A stretch of DNA of 64,000 bases from Halalkalicoccus subterraneus (GCF_003697815.1 NZ_RDQG01000078.1:23321-87320), one strand, 5' to 3'. Numbered from the stretch's first letter, positions 8,628 to 17,557 are shown. The notes: generated from the sequence alone by a model not told the origin. Program-made: numbers and translations.

Positions 8628-9812
8628 ATGACACGAGACGATGACCAAGTCAACCGGAACCGATTCGCGACTATCGCTGTCGGCGCAGCTGAGAACACAC
8701 CACGTTTCAACCACGGTAGCACGAATGATGTCGTCGCGCCCATCCACCTCTCGAGCACTTTCGAGTGGAGTGGCAGAGACACTACCAACGAACACGAATA
8801 CTCGCGCGAGAGCAATCCGACACGGGCAGCCCTCGAAAAGCAGGTAGCCCGCCTCGAAGGCGGCGAGCATGGCCTGGCGCTTGCCTCGGGGATGGCCGCT
8901 ATCTCGACGACGATGCTATCACTGGTCCCGCCGGGAGGTCACCTCGTTTCGTCGGATTCCATCTATGGCGGGACTGAGAAACTCCTCACGAAACTGGTCG
9001 CCGGTCACCTCGGTATCGACGTCGAATTCGTCGACGCTCGCGAGCCCGAAAACATTGCCACGGCCGTCGATTCAGATACTGACTTGATCTGGGCGGAGAC
9101 ACCGACGAACCCGCTGATGCGGCTGTGTGATATCCGCTCGATAGCAGACATCGCCAACGATCACGGCGTTCCGTTCGGGGTCGACAACACCTTCGCAAGC
9201 CCGTATTTTCAGGCCCCACTCGAACTGGGTGCCGATATCGTCGTTCACAGTACTACCAAGTACCTCAACGGCCACTCGGATTCGATCGGTGGAGCCGTCA
9301 TCACCGACGACGACGAGATCTTCGAGAAACTGGCATTTTCCCAGCGGATTGGGCTCGGGAACGTGCTTTCGCCCTTTGACTGTTATCTCGTCGCACGAGG
9401 CATCAAAACGCTGCCAGCACGGATGAAACACCACCAAGAGAACACGATGGCGGTCGCTCGTCTCCTCAAGGGCCACGACCGAATCACCCGGGTCCACTAT
9501 CCGGGCCTCGAGAGCCATCCCCAACACGACCTCGCAGCCGAACAGATGTCGGGGTACAGCGGGATGCTGTCCTTCGAGTTCGACGGTTCGCTCACCGAAA
9601 TCGAGGCGTTCGTTGAAGGGCTCACGGTATTCACCCCCGGGACCAGTCTGGGTGGCGTTGAAAGTCTCGTTGAGGTGCCGTCGCTAATGAACCCCGATCA
9701 GGTCAACAACGAATCGGCCACTACGGACATTCCCGAGACCTTGGTCCGGTTGTCAGTCGGCATCGAAGACAGCGACGATCTCTGTGAGGACCTCCGGTCA
9801 GCGCTCCCGTAG
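8628..9812 (+). CDS. Trans-sulfuration PLP enzyme (cystathionine gamma-synthase / O-acetylhomoserine sulfhydrylase family)
   Basis: 394 residues of the Cys/Met metabolism PLP family. Visible signatures are the cofactor contact 'ALASGMAAISTTM', 'DNTFASPYFQAPLELGAD' around the PLP-binding Asp, and the Schiff-base Lys in 'VVHSTTKYLNGHSD', followed by 'LGGVESLVEVPS' near the C terminus. The reaction is a gamma-replacement or elimination linking homoserine esters or cystathionine with cysteine or sulfide. The family cannot be subdivided reliably by eye. The ATG at 8628 is chosen because the upstream 30 in-frame codons (from 8538) are unlike the family. It is a monocistronic-looking gene. Confidence 0.92.
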   Translation: MTRDDDQVNRNRFATIAVGAAENTPRFNHGSTNDVVAPIHLSSTFEWSGRDTTNEHEYSRESNPTRAALEKQVARLEGGEHGLALASGMAAISTTMLSLVPPGGHLVSSDSIYGGTEKLLTKLVAGHLGIDVEFVDAREPENIATAVDSDTDLIWAETPTNPLMRLCDIRSIADIANDHGVPFGVDNTFASPYFQAPLELGADIVVHSTTKYLNGHSDSIGGAVITDDDEIFEKLAFSQRIGLGNVLSPFDCYLVARGIKTLPARMKHHQENTMAVARLLKGHDRITRVHYPGLESHPQHDLAAEQMSGYSGMLSFEFDGSLTEIEAFVEGLTVFTPGTSLGGVESLVEVPSLMNPDQVNNESATTDIPETLVRLSVGIEDSDDLCEDLRSALP

Positions 9813-10189
9813 GCGGACGAATCCCACCCTCCCGACTATCTCGATCCGTAAGCGAGGATACGAATCGCTCCCAAACGAACGAGTTGCATTACCAGTAGCG
9901 ACGTCTTGGAGTACTCCTCCGCGTTCAATAACCGAAGCGACTCTATTTAATGGTGGTCGAATCAGAAGACCCGTTAATGGTAGCTCCACTCGCTGAACCC
10001 GCTGTTCTCGCTGTCGTAAAGGAGACCCTCTATCCGAATCTCAACACTGATTCGGAGCAGTCTGCCGTCACGGAAACCCAGTTTACGACACCTACGTGGG
10101 GCGGGTTGATGTGTATACAGGAGTTGTCTGCTGGCTGTTCAGCAATACGACACCATCAATTTTAATACATAAGTTTATCTATAAGAACG
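9813..10189. other. Intergenic region, nothing recognised
   Basis: Frames here are short and lack protein character. An AT-rich stretch before 10190 (ttttaatacataagtttatc) may include a transcription stop for either converging gene. Confidence 0.4.
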
Positions 10190-11017
10190 TCATGCGTTGG
10201 TCACCCGTGCTTCGAACCCACCTGCATCTAGCAATCGTTCGTACTGCGATTTACTGATTCCCGCCTGGCCGAGTTCCGTTGTATGAGCGTCACTTCCACC
10301 GGTAAGAAGGAGGTCATGGCGTTCGGTCGCCTGCACGTCGAGATCTGAACTGGATGCGATATTCGGACTCGAATACGGATAGTAACACTCTACTGCGTCG
10401 AGTCGAGACGCCAGTTCGAGTACCGCCTCCGGATCGTCGTAGCGGTAGGGATGGGCGAGACTGACCACCCCACAGGTATCGGAGAGCAACTCGACACCCG
10501 TTTCGAACGAGGGGATCTCGCGTGGCACGTAACAGGGGCGGCCGTCGGCGATGAGTTCGTCGAACGTCTCCTGATACGAGAGGGCAGTCTGGGGGTGAGA
10601 GTCGACCGCACGGGCGATGTGTGGCCGACCGGTGCCGTCGTCGATCCCCATGTCGAGCTCGACCCCCAACTCGCTTTCGACCAGGTCCACGATGCGCCTG
10701 GCACGGCTTTTTCGATTTTCCTGAAGACGGTCAAGTTCGTCGCAGAGCGCCGGCGATTCGCTCACACCGTATCCGAGCAGATCGATCCGCTCGTCCAGCG
10801 ACGCGACCTCGACGCGCAGTTCGATGCCATGGATGACGTCGATACCGTCGATACGCGTCCGCGGAACGTTCAGCTTCGGGTGGAGTCGATCGTGATCCGT
10901 AATAGCGACGGCGGAGATACCGGCGTCGGCCGCCGCAGCCGGAATCTCGTCAAGCACCAACTCCCCGTCGGAGTTCGTAGTGTGTACGTGCAGATCCGCA
11001 TGAATCGAACCCTCCAT
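10190..11017 (-). CDS. PHP-domain metal-dependent phosphoesterase
   Basis: 275 residues. The PHP motifs are clear: 'DLHVHTTNSDGEL' (motif I), 'AITDHDRL' (motif II), a Glu in 'HGIELRVEV', 'SLAHPYRYDD' (motif III) and 'TGGSDAHTTELGQ' (motif IV). These His and Asp residues bind two or three metals. Members hydrolyse phosphoesters such as nucleotides or histidinol phosphate; the substrate here is unknown. It is a stand-alone cytosolic gene, divergent from no obvious partner. Confidence 0.9.
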   Translation of the reverse strand: MEGSIHADLHVHTTNSDGELVLDEIPAAAADAGISAVAITDHDRLHPKLNVPRTRIDGIDVIHGIELRVEVASLDERIDLLGYGVSESPALCDELDRLQENRKSRARRIVDLVESELGVELDMGIDDGTGRPHIARAVDSHPQTALSYQETFDELIADGRPCYVPREIPSFETGVELLSDTCGVVSLAHPYRYDDPEAVLELASRLDAVECYYPYSSPNIASSSDLDVQATERHDLLLTGGSDAHTTELGQAGISKSQYERLLDAGGFEARVTNA

Positions 11018-11154
11018 ACTTCATGATCCTCGCCGCTCGGGTTAAGTTCACTGCCGTCGGATGCCGTGTGACCTACCGACGGGGCCGGAAAGTAGTACGT
11101 TGTTTGGCACGGGGCGGTCGATCCGATAGGCGGACGCTCGACGGGATCCGCCGT

Positions 11155-11829
11155 TCAGTTCGAGAGGTAGACCTCCTTGCGGTCCATGATGTTGCGAACG
11201 GTCGCGCGAGTGATATCGGCCCGTCGAGCGACGGATCGCTTGCTCTCGCCGGCCTCGACCTCCTCAATGACGGCCAAGGCGGTCTCGTAGTCCTCGTTCG
11301 GGACAAGGGTGCCGTTTCCGTCGCTGTCGAACCCGAACGGGGGACGCCCGACGTGTTTCCCCTCGGCCCGCGCCGCGGCGATACCCTCCTTGGTCCGCCG
11401 ACTGTTCATCGCCGTTTCGAGTTCCGCGGCGATGCCGAGTGCGCGGAGCATCGTATGGTCGTCCGCATCCTCGGAACCCGATGCCGAGGCGCTGATCCGG
11501 AGACCGGATTCGACGATGTGGACCGCAACGCCGCGTTCGACGAGTCGCGTGACGCGGTCGTAGAGGTCACGCATGTTCAGGGCGATCCGCGAGGCATCGC
11601 GGACGATCACGCGTTCGATGTCGCCCTTATCGGCGAGGTTGAACAGCTCCTGGTCGCTCGAGGAGGGTGCGTTCCGAGCCTGTAACGCGGTATCCGACAG
11701 TACCATGACCTCTGCCGGATCGAGATTCAGTGCCGTCGTCGCGTAGTCGAGTGCCACCTCCTGCTGTTCCTCCTCCGAGCCTATCGCCGCCGTATCGCGG
11801 ATGTAGATGGCCGTCGTTTCGTTGACCAT
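11155..11829 (-). CDS. Serine-recombinase-family protein with Thr in place of the catalytic Ser
   Basis: 224 residues. The N-terminal resolvase domain begins 'IYIRDTAA', where the family normally reads Y-x-R-x-S; the nucleophile position (residue 13) is Thr. A second Arg motif survives in 'VIVRDASRIALNMRDL', and the hinge 'RRTKEGIAAARAEGKHVGRP' is typical of Hin/resolvase proteins. A C-terminal helix-turn-helix (about 190-220, 'SKRSVARRADITRATVRNIM') follows. Length fits the small resolvases. It may be catalytically altered or have become a DNA-binding regulator. It is read divergently from the sulfotransferase operon and could regulate it. Confidence 0.82.
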   Translation of the reverse strand: MVNETTAIYIRDTAAIGSEEEQQEVALDYATTALNLDPAEVMVLSDTALQARNAPSSSDQELFNLADKGDIERVIVRDASRIALNMRDLYDRVTRLVERGVAVHIVESGLRISASASGSEDADDHTMLRALGIAAELETAMNSRRTKEGIAAARAEGKHVGRPPFGFDSDGNGTLVPNEDYETALAVIEEVEAGESKRSVARRADITRATVRNIMDRKEVYLSN

Positions 11830-12209
11830 TGAGCCGTTCGTCAGAGGATGAGAATTCCGATGTAATGTACCTTACGGGTGGTCTCGCGCCCACGTACGCT
11901 CGATTGGAGCGGAATTCGAACGGCTCTCCGACCCTCATGGCGGAAAGGTAGCTAATTCTACCATGGGAGAAACTCCCCTATTTACCCCGAATGTGAAAGC
12001 CTTGCGTTTTTCCGGCTTGCAGAAGTGGGTTTATCCAGTCGATCCCTCGCCTGGGGGTAATCGATCCCACGGATGTCGGGATACGAGAATCCCCGAGGGA
12101 AAAGGGTCGACAAATGAACACGGCTCATGATGAAAGCACAAACGACGGATCCCGGCCGTCAGTTCCGCTGGCATGCCGGCTCAGAGGGCGAACCGATGGA
12201 GGGTGTTCG
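11830..12209. promoter_or_regulatory. Divergent intergenic region upstream of the sulfo/guanidino operon
   Basis: 380 bp separate the recombinase-like gene (minus) from the sulfotransferase (plus). It holds AT-richer patches near 11950-12035 (ctatttacccc, gggtttatcc) that could be promoters. The in-frame extension of the sulfotransferase back to 12114 lacks protein-like sequence and is treated as leader. Confidence 0.35.
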
Positions 12210-13433
12210 ATGAGCCTCGAGGACCCGCTATCCGCTCCTCATGACCGAGCCCAGCGGAAGTATGAACGGGTAAGAGACGGGGTCGTACCGGAGGAGAAAC
12301 GGTCGATCCTATCGGAACACCGGGCCGACGACTTCGACAGCGTCCTGCTGATCGCGTCGGCGTCAAGGGGGGGTAGTAGCCTCCTGTTCGACACCCTCCG
12401 GTACCACGAGGGGACGTGCAGTCCCGATGGCGAACACGGCAAGTGGTACACCTTCAATGGGATCTGTTACCCGACGTTCGACTCGGACCGAGTTCGCGCG
12501 GAATTCGAGTCGTTCGATCGGGAGAAGCTCCTCACGAACCTGCTCGCGGATGTCGGTGCGACCGAGGCGTCCGGCGACCGGACCCACCGCGTGGACAACG
12601 CGCTCGTCCGGCTTCCGCTACAGTTCCCGGACCGGGAGCTTCCCTACGGGCGGATGCGCGAGCGGTTGCTCGACGGAGCCTCGCTCGACGAGGTGCTCGA
12701 CTCGGTCGGGATCTCGCCGACCCACTACGACGCGTTCGCCGACGGGGACGCCGACGAGGCGATGGAAGACGAGGCGATCGAGGAGCGGCCGTTCATCAGC
12801 TCCCACGATCACAAGCGCGGGTTGGTCGAGGAGGACTTCGAGCGGACGCTCGTGTTGAAGACGAGCGTCGACGCCTACCGGCTCCCCTGGATCAGAGAAC
12901 AGCTGTTTCCCGAGACGGACGTCGACATAGTCCATCTGACGCGCAACCCCGCGGCCTCGATCAACGGGCTGTATGACGGCTGGCGGCTCAACCGGGGGTT
13001 TCAGACGTACGACGTCGGCGAACTCGATCTCGAGGACTACGACGGCTCGCTGTGGAACTACGACCTCCCACCGGGCTGGTTCAGGGACGGTCGACTGATC
13101 GACGTCTGCCTGAAACAGTGGACACAGGCCCACCGGCACGTCCTCGACGGACGCGAAGCGTTCGACGACGTCCTCAGAGTTCGTTTCGAGGACCTGCTTA
13201 CCGAGACCGAATCCACGGTCGAGAGAGTCGTCGAGTTCGCGGACCTCGGCGACTCGTCGCTGCTCGCGGAGAACGTCGACGACCTCAACCAGGTGATGAC
13301 GACGAAGGAGCCTGAGCGCGCCCGCTGGCGGAACCGCGAGGAGCTCGTGCATGGCGCGCTCGACCGGGCCGACGAGCCCTTCGAGGGCGTCGTCGAGGAG
13401 CTCGGGTACACGGAGGAATCCGAATGGATCTGA
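12210..13433 (+). CDS. PAPS-dependent sulfotransferase family protein
   Basis: 407 residues. Near residue 40 is the 5'-phosphosulfate-binding loop 'ASASRGGSSLLFDTL', and near residue 245 the 3'-phosphate motif 'VDIVHLTRNPAASINGLY'. The Arg-Ser-type pair 'LTRNP' and a later 'LRVRFEDLLTE' are characteristic of sulfotransferases. The enzyme would transfer sulfate from PAPS to a hydroxyl or amine of a small acceptor. ATG at 12210 begins 'MSLEDPLS'. Its last ten bases overlap the next gene. The third gene of the operon encodes an APS kinase, which makes the PAPS donor; this supports the assignment strongly. There is no signal peptide, so it acts in the cytosol. Confidence 0.82.
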   Translation: MSLEDPLSAPHDRAQRKYERVRDGVVPEEKRSILSEHRADDFDSVLLIASASRGGSSLLFDTLRYHEGTCSPDGEHGKWYTFNGICYPTFDSDRVRAEFESFDREKLLTNLLADVGATEASGDRTHRVDNALVRLPLQFPDRELPYGRMRERLLDGASLDEVLDSVGISPTHYDAFADGDADEAMEDEAIEERPFISSHDHKRGLVEEDFERTLVLKTSVDAYRLPWIREQLFPETDVDIVHLTRNPAASINGLYDGWRLNRGFQTYDVGELDLEDYDGSLWNYDLPPGWFRDGRLIDVCLKQWTQAHRHVLDGREAFDDVLRVRFEDLLTETESTVERVVEFADLGDSSLLAENVDDLNQVMTTKEPERARWRNREELVHGALDRADEPFEGVVEELGYTEESEWI

Positions 13434-14284
13434 CCGAGACGGCGGCGTACCACGGCTCGTCGTACTCCCACCGGGAGAGTCCGGCGAGCGGCGACTACCG
13501 GGGAAGGCTCGAAACGGCGTTCCTCTGTACGCTCGCGGGGGAGCCCGACGCGGAGCCCGACGAATACCAATTCCTCGAGACGCCGGACGTCGAGGCGTTC
13601 AACGAGGAGATCCGGGCGTACCGCGATCTCCTCGAGGACCATGGGACCGAAACGGTCGTCGCCGAATCGGCGTACCCGAACGCGACCTACACCGCGGACG
13701 CGTACCTCGGGTTCGGCGGCGACTTCTACCTCTCGCGGATGGCCTCGGACGTGCGGAGACGCGAGGAACCGGACCGCTTTGCGTTCGCCCACGAGTGCGG
13801 CTACGACCCGGTCGTTCCGTTCCCGGCCGACGAGTACTTCGAGATCAGCAACGCGATCCCGTCGAACGACGGACTGGTCCTCGGCGTCGGACAGCGCGGA
13901 ACCGATCGGGCGGCGCGGCGACTCGCCGAGGCCGTCGACTGCGAGACGACGATCGTCGGAATCGGCGACGACGTACAGCACCTGATGGGCGCGCTCCGCC
14001 CGTTGCCCGATGGCCGCGCGGCGGTTCGCCCCGGGAAGATTGAGGAGTACGGAGAACTCGAACAGTGCTACGACGGCTTCCTCGAGTTCGACGAGACCGA
14101 GGAGATCGTCGAGAAACAAGCGATGAATTTCACGATCGCGGCAGACGGTACGATACTCATGCCTAACGACACACCCAACGCGGAGACGAAGCTAGCCGAA
14201 CAGTACGACGTCGAAACGACCAGTGTCGAAGAGATCCGAACAGGAGCGGGTGGACTGGCCTGTCTCACGGGGAGGGTCGACTGA
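13424..14284 (+). CDS. Pentein-fold guanidino enzyme (amidinotransferase / dimethylargininase / arginine deiminase-like)
   Basis: 286 residues of the guanidino-group-modifying superfamily. Visible features are the N-terminal 'YPNATYTADAYLGFGGDFYL' segment, the dimethylargininase-like 'GLVLGVGQRGTDRAARRLAE', the catalytic His in 'DVQHLMGALRPLPDGRA', and the C-terminal nucleophile Cys in 'GAGGLACLTGRVD'. Such enzymes hydrolyse or transfer the amidino group of arginine derivatives. Whether this one releases citrulline, ornithine or a transferred guanidine cannot be told. It overlaps the sulfotransferase gene by ten bases and the APS kinase start by one base, so it is part of a strict operon. Confidence 0.82.
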   Translation: MDLTETAAYHGSSYSHRESPASGDYRGRLETAFLCTLAGEPDAEPDEYQFLETPDVEAFNEEIRAYRDLLEDHGTETVVAESAYPNATYTADAYLGFGGDFYLSRMASDVRRREEPDRFAFAHECGYDPVVPFPADEYFEISNAIPSNDGLVLGVGQRGTDRAARRLAEAVDCETTIVGIGDDVQHLMGALRPLPDGRAAVRPGKIEEYGELEQCYDGFLEFDETEEIVEKQAMNFTIAADGTILMPNDTPNAETKLAEQYDVETTSVEEIRTGAGGLACLTGRVD

Positions 14285-15144
14285 TGGCTGGAGAAACCAC
14301 CTGGCTCTTCGGTCTGCCGTGCTCGGGCAAGACGACCCTCGCCGAGGGGCTGGTCGGCCCGAACACGGTCCATCTCGACGGCGACTACCTCCGCGAGACG
14401 CTCAACGCCGATCTGGGCTTCTCGAAGGAGGACCGAACCGAGAACCTCCGGCGTGCCGCCGGTGTCGCCCAAGCGCTCAACGAACAGGGCTTCGACGTCG
14501 TCGCATCGTTCATCACGCCCTATCGGTCCCAGCGTGAATTGATCGCCGAGAAGGTCGAGAACGTTTCGTTCATCCACGTCAACACACCCGTCGAAGTCTG
14601 CGAGGAACGGGACGTCAAAGGGATGTACGAGCAGGCCCGTGAGGGCGAGATCGAGGGCTTCACTGGCGTCGACGACCCCTTCGAGGAGCCCGCGAACGGC
14701 GAGGAGGTCGCCCTGGAGGTGCGCACGGCGACCCAGTCATCCGAGGCGACGATCAAGGAGATCAACGACGAACTCGGCGTCAAGTTCGACCCGAGTCACA
14801 TCTTCATCGGCCGGTGGCAGCCGCTGCACGACGGCCACCGGACGATCATCGACTCGGCCGCGGACAACGGCAAGGACGTCGTGATCGCGATCCGCGACAC
14901 CGAACTCAGCGAGAAGAACCCGCTGACCGCTCAGGAGCGCCAGGAGCTCATCGAGGAGGTCTACGAGGACCACCCGAACGTCGAGACGATGATCATCCCG
15001 GACGTCGACACCGTCGCCATTGGTCGGGACGTCGGCTACTCGGTCGTCTCGGTGCCCGAAGAGGTCGCCGAGATCAGCGGCACCGATACCCGCGCGGAGT
15101 ACGAGAAGAGCGAACTCCTCGAAGGCAAGCACTTCGCGGACTGA
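14284..15144 (+). CDS. Bifunctional adenylylsulfate (APS) kinase / HxGH nucleotidyltransferase fusion
   Basis: 286 residues with two domains. Residues 1-165 are an APS kinase: P-loop 'GLPCSGKTTLAEGL', 'HLDGDYLRETLNADLGFS' and 'FITPYRSQRELI' match the family. Residues 175-286 are a cytidylyltransferase-like HUP domain with 'FIGRWQPLHDGHRTII' (HxGH-type signature) and a C-terminal 'EISGTDTRAEY', recalling NMN/pantetheine-phosphate adenylyltransferases. The first domain makes PAPS for the sulfotransferase two genes upstream. The second might adenylylate sulfate (replacing the absent ATP sulfurylase), or activate another metabolite; this is speculation. The ATG overlaps the previous TGA, and the argininosuccinate synthase starts six bases after its stop. 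Confidence 0.88.
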   Translation: MAGETTWLFGLPCSGKTTLAEGLVGPNTVHLDGDYLRETLNADLGFSKEDRTENLRRAAGVAQALNEQGFDVVASFITPYRSQRELIAEKVENVSFIHVNTPVEVCEERDVKGMYEQAREGEIEGFTGVDDPFEEPANGEEVALEVRTATQSSEATIKEINDELGVKFDPSHIFIGRWQPLHDGHRTIIDSAADNGKDVVIAIRDTELSEKNPLTAQERQELIEEVYEDHPNVETMIIPDVDTVAIGRDVGYSVVSVPEEVAEISGTDTRAEYEKSELLEGKHFAD

Positions 15145-15150
15145 GTTCCC

Positions 15151-16419
15151 ATGGTATCGAACACCGCGGACCGCGACCGCGTCGCACTCGCGTTTTCGGG
15201 AGGACTGGATACGACCGTCTGTGTCCCGTTGCTCGAGGAGGAGTATGGCTACGACGAGGTGATCGGCGTCACCGTCGACGTCGGCCAGCCAGAGGAGGAA
15301 TTCGAGGAGGCAGAGGAGACCGCGGAGGCACTCGGGCTCGAGAACCACGTCGTCGATGCGAAATCGGAGTTCGCCAGGACCTGCTTCGACGCCGTGCGCG
15401 CCAACGCGACCTACCAGGGCTATCCACTGGGAACGGCACTGGCCCGTCCGGTCATCGCCCAGGTCATCCTCGAGACCGCCGAGGAACTGGGATGTTCGGC
15501 GCTCGCCCACGGTTCGACGGGCAAGGGCAACGACCAGCTTCGGTTCGAGGCGGTCTGGCGCGGCTCGGACATGGAGGTCATCGCGCCCGTCCGCGAACTC
15601 GGATTAACCCGCGAGTGGGAGACCGAATACGCCGCTGAGCGCGACCTCCCGGTCGAGGGTGGCGACGAGGGGACGTACAGCATCGACACGAACCTCTGGA
15701 GCCGCTCGATCGAAGGGGGACAGTTAGAGGAGCCGAGTTACGTCCCCGGCGAGGAGATCTACGAGTGGACACAGGCCCCTAACGAGGAGACTGACCACCT
15801 GGAGATTACATTCGAGGAGGGATACCCCGTCGCAGTAAATGGAACGGAGATGGATGGTGTCGAACTGATCGAGCATCTGAACGAACTCGCGGGTGCCCAC
15901 GGCGTCGGTCGGACCGACCTGATGGAAGACCGCATGCTCGGGCTGAAAGTCAGGGAGAACTACGAGCATCCCGCAGCGACGGTGCTGTTGAATGCCCACG
16001 AAGCGTTGGAGGAGCTCGTGCTCACGAAGGACGAGCGCTCGTTCAAGCGACAGGTCGACCAGCAGTGGGCCGAGAACGCCTATCAGGGCCTCGTGGACGC
16101 CCCGCTCGTCGAGGGCCTCGAAGCGTTCGTCGACACGACGAACGAACACGCGACCGGTACGGTCACGATGAAGCTCGAAGGCGGGCGGGCCCGACCGATC
16201 GGGCGCGAGAGCGAGTACGCGGTTTACTCCGCCGAAGCGGCCTCGTTCAACACCGAGACGGTCGGCGACATCACGCAGGCCGACGCGACCGGTGTCGCGA
16301 AGTACCACGGCTTCCAGGACCGCTTGGCGAACACGATCCGCGAGCGAGCCATGGAGCGGGCGAGCGCGGAAGTCGCGGCCGATGGCGGCGACGACGAATC
16401 GACTACCCGAAACGAGTGA
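15151..16419 (+). CDS. argG: Argininosuccinate synthase
   Basis: 422 residues matching the whole ArgG family. Seen are the ATP pyrophosphatase loop 'FSGGLDTTVCVPL', 'YPLGTALARPVIAQ', 'HGSTGKGNDQLRFE', 'SIDTNLWSRSIEGG', and 'GRTDLMEDRMLGLKVRENYEHP'. It condenses citrulline with aspartate at the cost of ATP. The usual haloarchaeal neighbour argH and the arg/lysW genes are absent; instead it closes an operon with a sulfotransferase, a guanidino enzyme and an APS kinase. It may be a dedicated paralogue working on a citrulline-like intermediate, or the housekeeping enzyme relocated. The C-terminal 20 residues are a variable acidic tail. Confidence 0.92.
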   Translation: MVSNTADRDRVALAFSGGLDTTVCVPLLEEEYGYDEVIGVTVDVGQPEEEFEEAEETAEALGLENHVVDAKSEFARTCFDAVRANATYQGYPLGTALARPVIAQVILETAEELGCSALAHGSTGKGNDQLRFEAVWRGSDMEVIAPVRELGLTREWETEYAAERDLPVEGGDEGTYSIDTNLWSRSIEGGQLEEPSYVPGEEIYEWTQAPNEETDHLEITFEEGYPVAVNGTEMDGVELIEHLNELAGAHGVGRTDLMEDRMLGLKVRENYEHPAATVLLNAHEALEELVLTKDERSFKRQVDQQWAENAYQGLVDAPLVEGLEAFVDTTNEHATGTVTMKLEGGRARPIGRESEYAVYSAEAASFNTETVGDITQADATGVAKYHGFQDRLANTIRERAMERASAEVAADGGDDESTTRNE

Positions 16420-16477
16420 TAATTGTCAGTGAATTCCGGAGTACCGGAATTCGCTGTACTCTCTCGCTGTCAAAGCT

Positions 16478-16645
16478 ATGAACGTCTACGACGGATTGCT
16501 CGCAGCCATGCCGGCCTCAGTTGCTGGTGGTGCGATCGTTGGCTGGTTGGGAGCCGTTTCAATCACTGTTGGCCTTTTCGCTGGTAGCGTGCTCGCGGGC
16601 GTCCTCGTGTTCGTTTCGCTGTGGGTTGTTCCCCCGACCGCATAA
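16478..16645 (+). CDS. 55-aa two-helix membrane protein
   Basis: A short frame beginning at ATG with 'MNVYDGLLAAMPASVAGGAI' and containing two hydrophobic Gly/Ala-rich helices (about 8-28 and 31-50). Small proteins of this type (two helices, Pro at the end) are common in haloarchaea as uncharacterised genes. It lies 58 bp after argG on the same strand and may be read through from that operon. Confidence 0.65.
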   Translation: MNVYDGLLAAMPASVAGGAIVGWLGAVSITVGLFAGSVLAGVLVFVSLWVVPPTA

Positions 16646-17106
16646 TGCTCATCAACCGAAGCTGAACCGATAAGTGTAGAAATCACTCACATGCGAAAGG
16701 ACATTCCAGAGTCGCCGATAGTAATTGGACGTACTCACACCTAAGTGGGGAACAGTGATATTTGTCCCGTTGGGATTGTTAAGCGATTCGGCAATAGTTC
16801 GAACTGTCCGTGTCTCAGTCGACTCTTGGAAGCAATTAACGTACGCGATACCAACTCAAAGAGCTGTTTTCACAGAAGAGAGTCAATACTTGTAAAACAA
16901 TAACCGTTCGGTAGCTACCAATGTTACACAAGATCCCGATACCACCATTCGCTATAAGCCACTTGCGCTCGGTAAGGGACCACGAACACAAATCTCCACG
17001 CTACCTTTATATCACGCTACACCGTAGCACAATTGCTGGCGGAGTACCTATCGCCGATTGGCGAACGGGCACCTTACGGAAAATATTGTTCGAGAGCGAC
17101 TGCCGT
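16646..17106. other. Intergenic region, nothing recognised
   Basis: No frame on either strand has clear protein features here. The long plus frame starting at 16921 is the shadow of the zinc-ribbon gene on the minus strand. Confidence 0.4.
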
Positions 17107-17376
17107 TTAGGTGGACATGTTGCCACGCGTCCAGCCAGGGTCGTGTCCGGTGCGGTCTATGAGATCAGACCGACACGCTGGACAGTAGTCAGGGGTGACC
17201 GATTCACCTCGGGGAACGTACACTGCGCCGCCACACTTCACACATGCATCCGCGACGATGGTCGTGCAGTCCGCACAGACGCTGAAGTGGTCAACCGTGA
17301 GTTCACGCAGGGGTTCGAGTTGTTTATCGAGGAGATACTCGTCGATGACTGTCTGGCAGTTCTGGCATGGTTTCAT
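17107..17376 (-). CDS. Zinc-ribbon protein with four CxxC knuckles
   Basis: 89 residues starting 'MKPCQNCQTVIDEYLLDKQL'. Four Cys pairs occur: CQNC, CADC, CVKC (CVKCGGAVYVPRGE) and CPAC, enough for two zinc sites. The start at 17376 fits the family; an 18-residue upstream extension does not. I recall this as a widespread haloarchaeal domain-of-unknown-function family (DUF7571-like; memory only). No function is known. A role in protein or nucleic acid interaction is inferred from the zinc knuckles. Confidence 0.82.
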   Translation of the reverse strand: MKPCQNCQTVIDEYLLDKQLEPLRELTVDHFSVCADCTTIVADACVKCGGAVYVPRGESVTPDYCPACRSDLIDRTGHDPGWTRGNMST

Positions 17377-17557
17377 GACGATGCATATTATACCTCGTGA
17401 TCGCATGGTAAATACTTGCCCCGGAGCCAAACTGACTTCCGAAATCCGAACGAACTGTACACGCGGCCAACTGTTCTAACGTACGTACTAAAACAAGAGT
17501 AGTGGTATCGCGACACTCGGAAGTGTTATCAGTCGCCGGAGACTACACTTGTTTGTA

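Noticed and set aside
9950..10165. Plus-strand 71-codon frame in the gap after the PLP enzyme
   Set aside because: No start signal, no family and unremarkable composition; treated as non-coding.
12618..13352. Minus-strand frame across the sulfotransferase gene
   Set aside because: Mirror of the GC-rich sulfotransferase frame, no motif seen.
13058..14119. Minus-strand 353-codon frame across the pentein gene
   Set aside because: Antisense to two strongly conserved genes; no family similarity.
16921..17400. Plus-strand 159-codon frame
   Set aside because: Antisense to the four-CxxC zinc protein, whose spacing of Cys is convincing.
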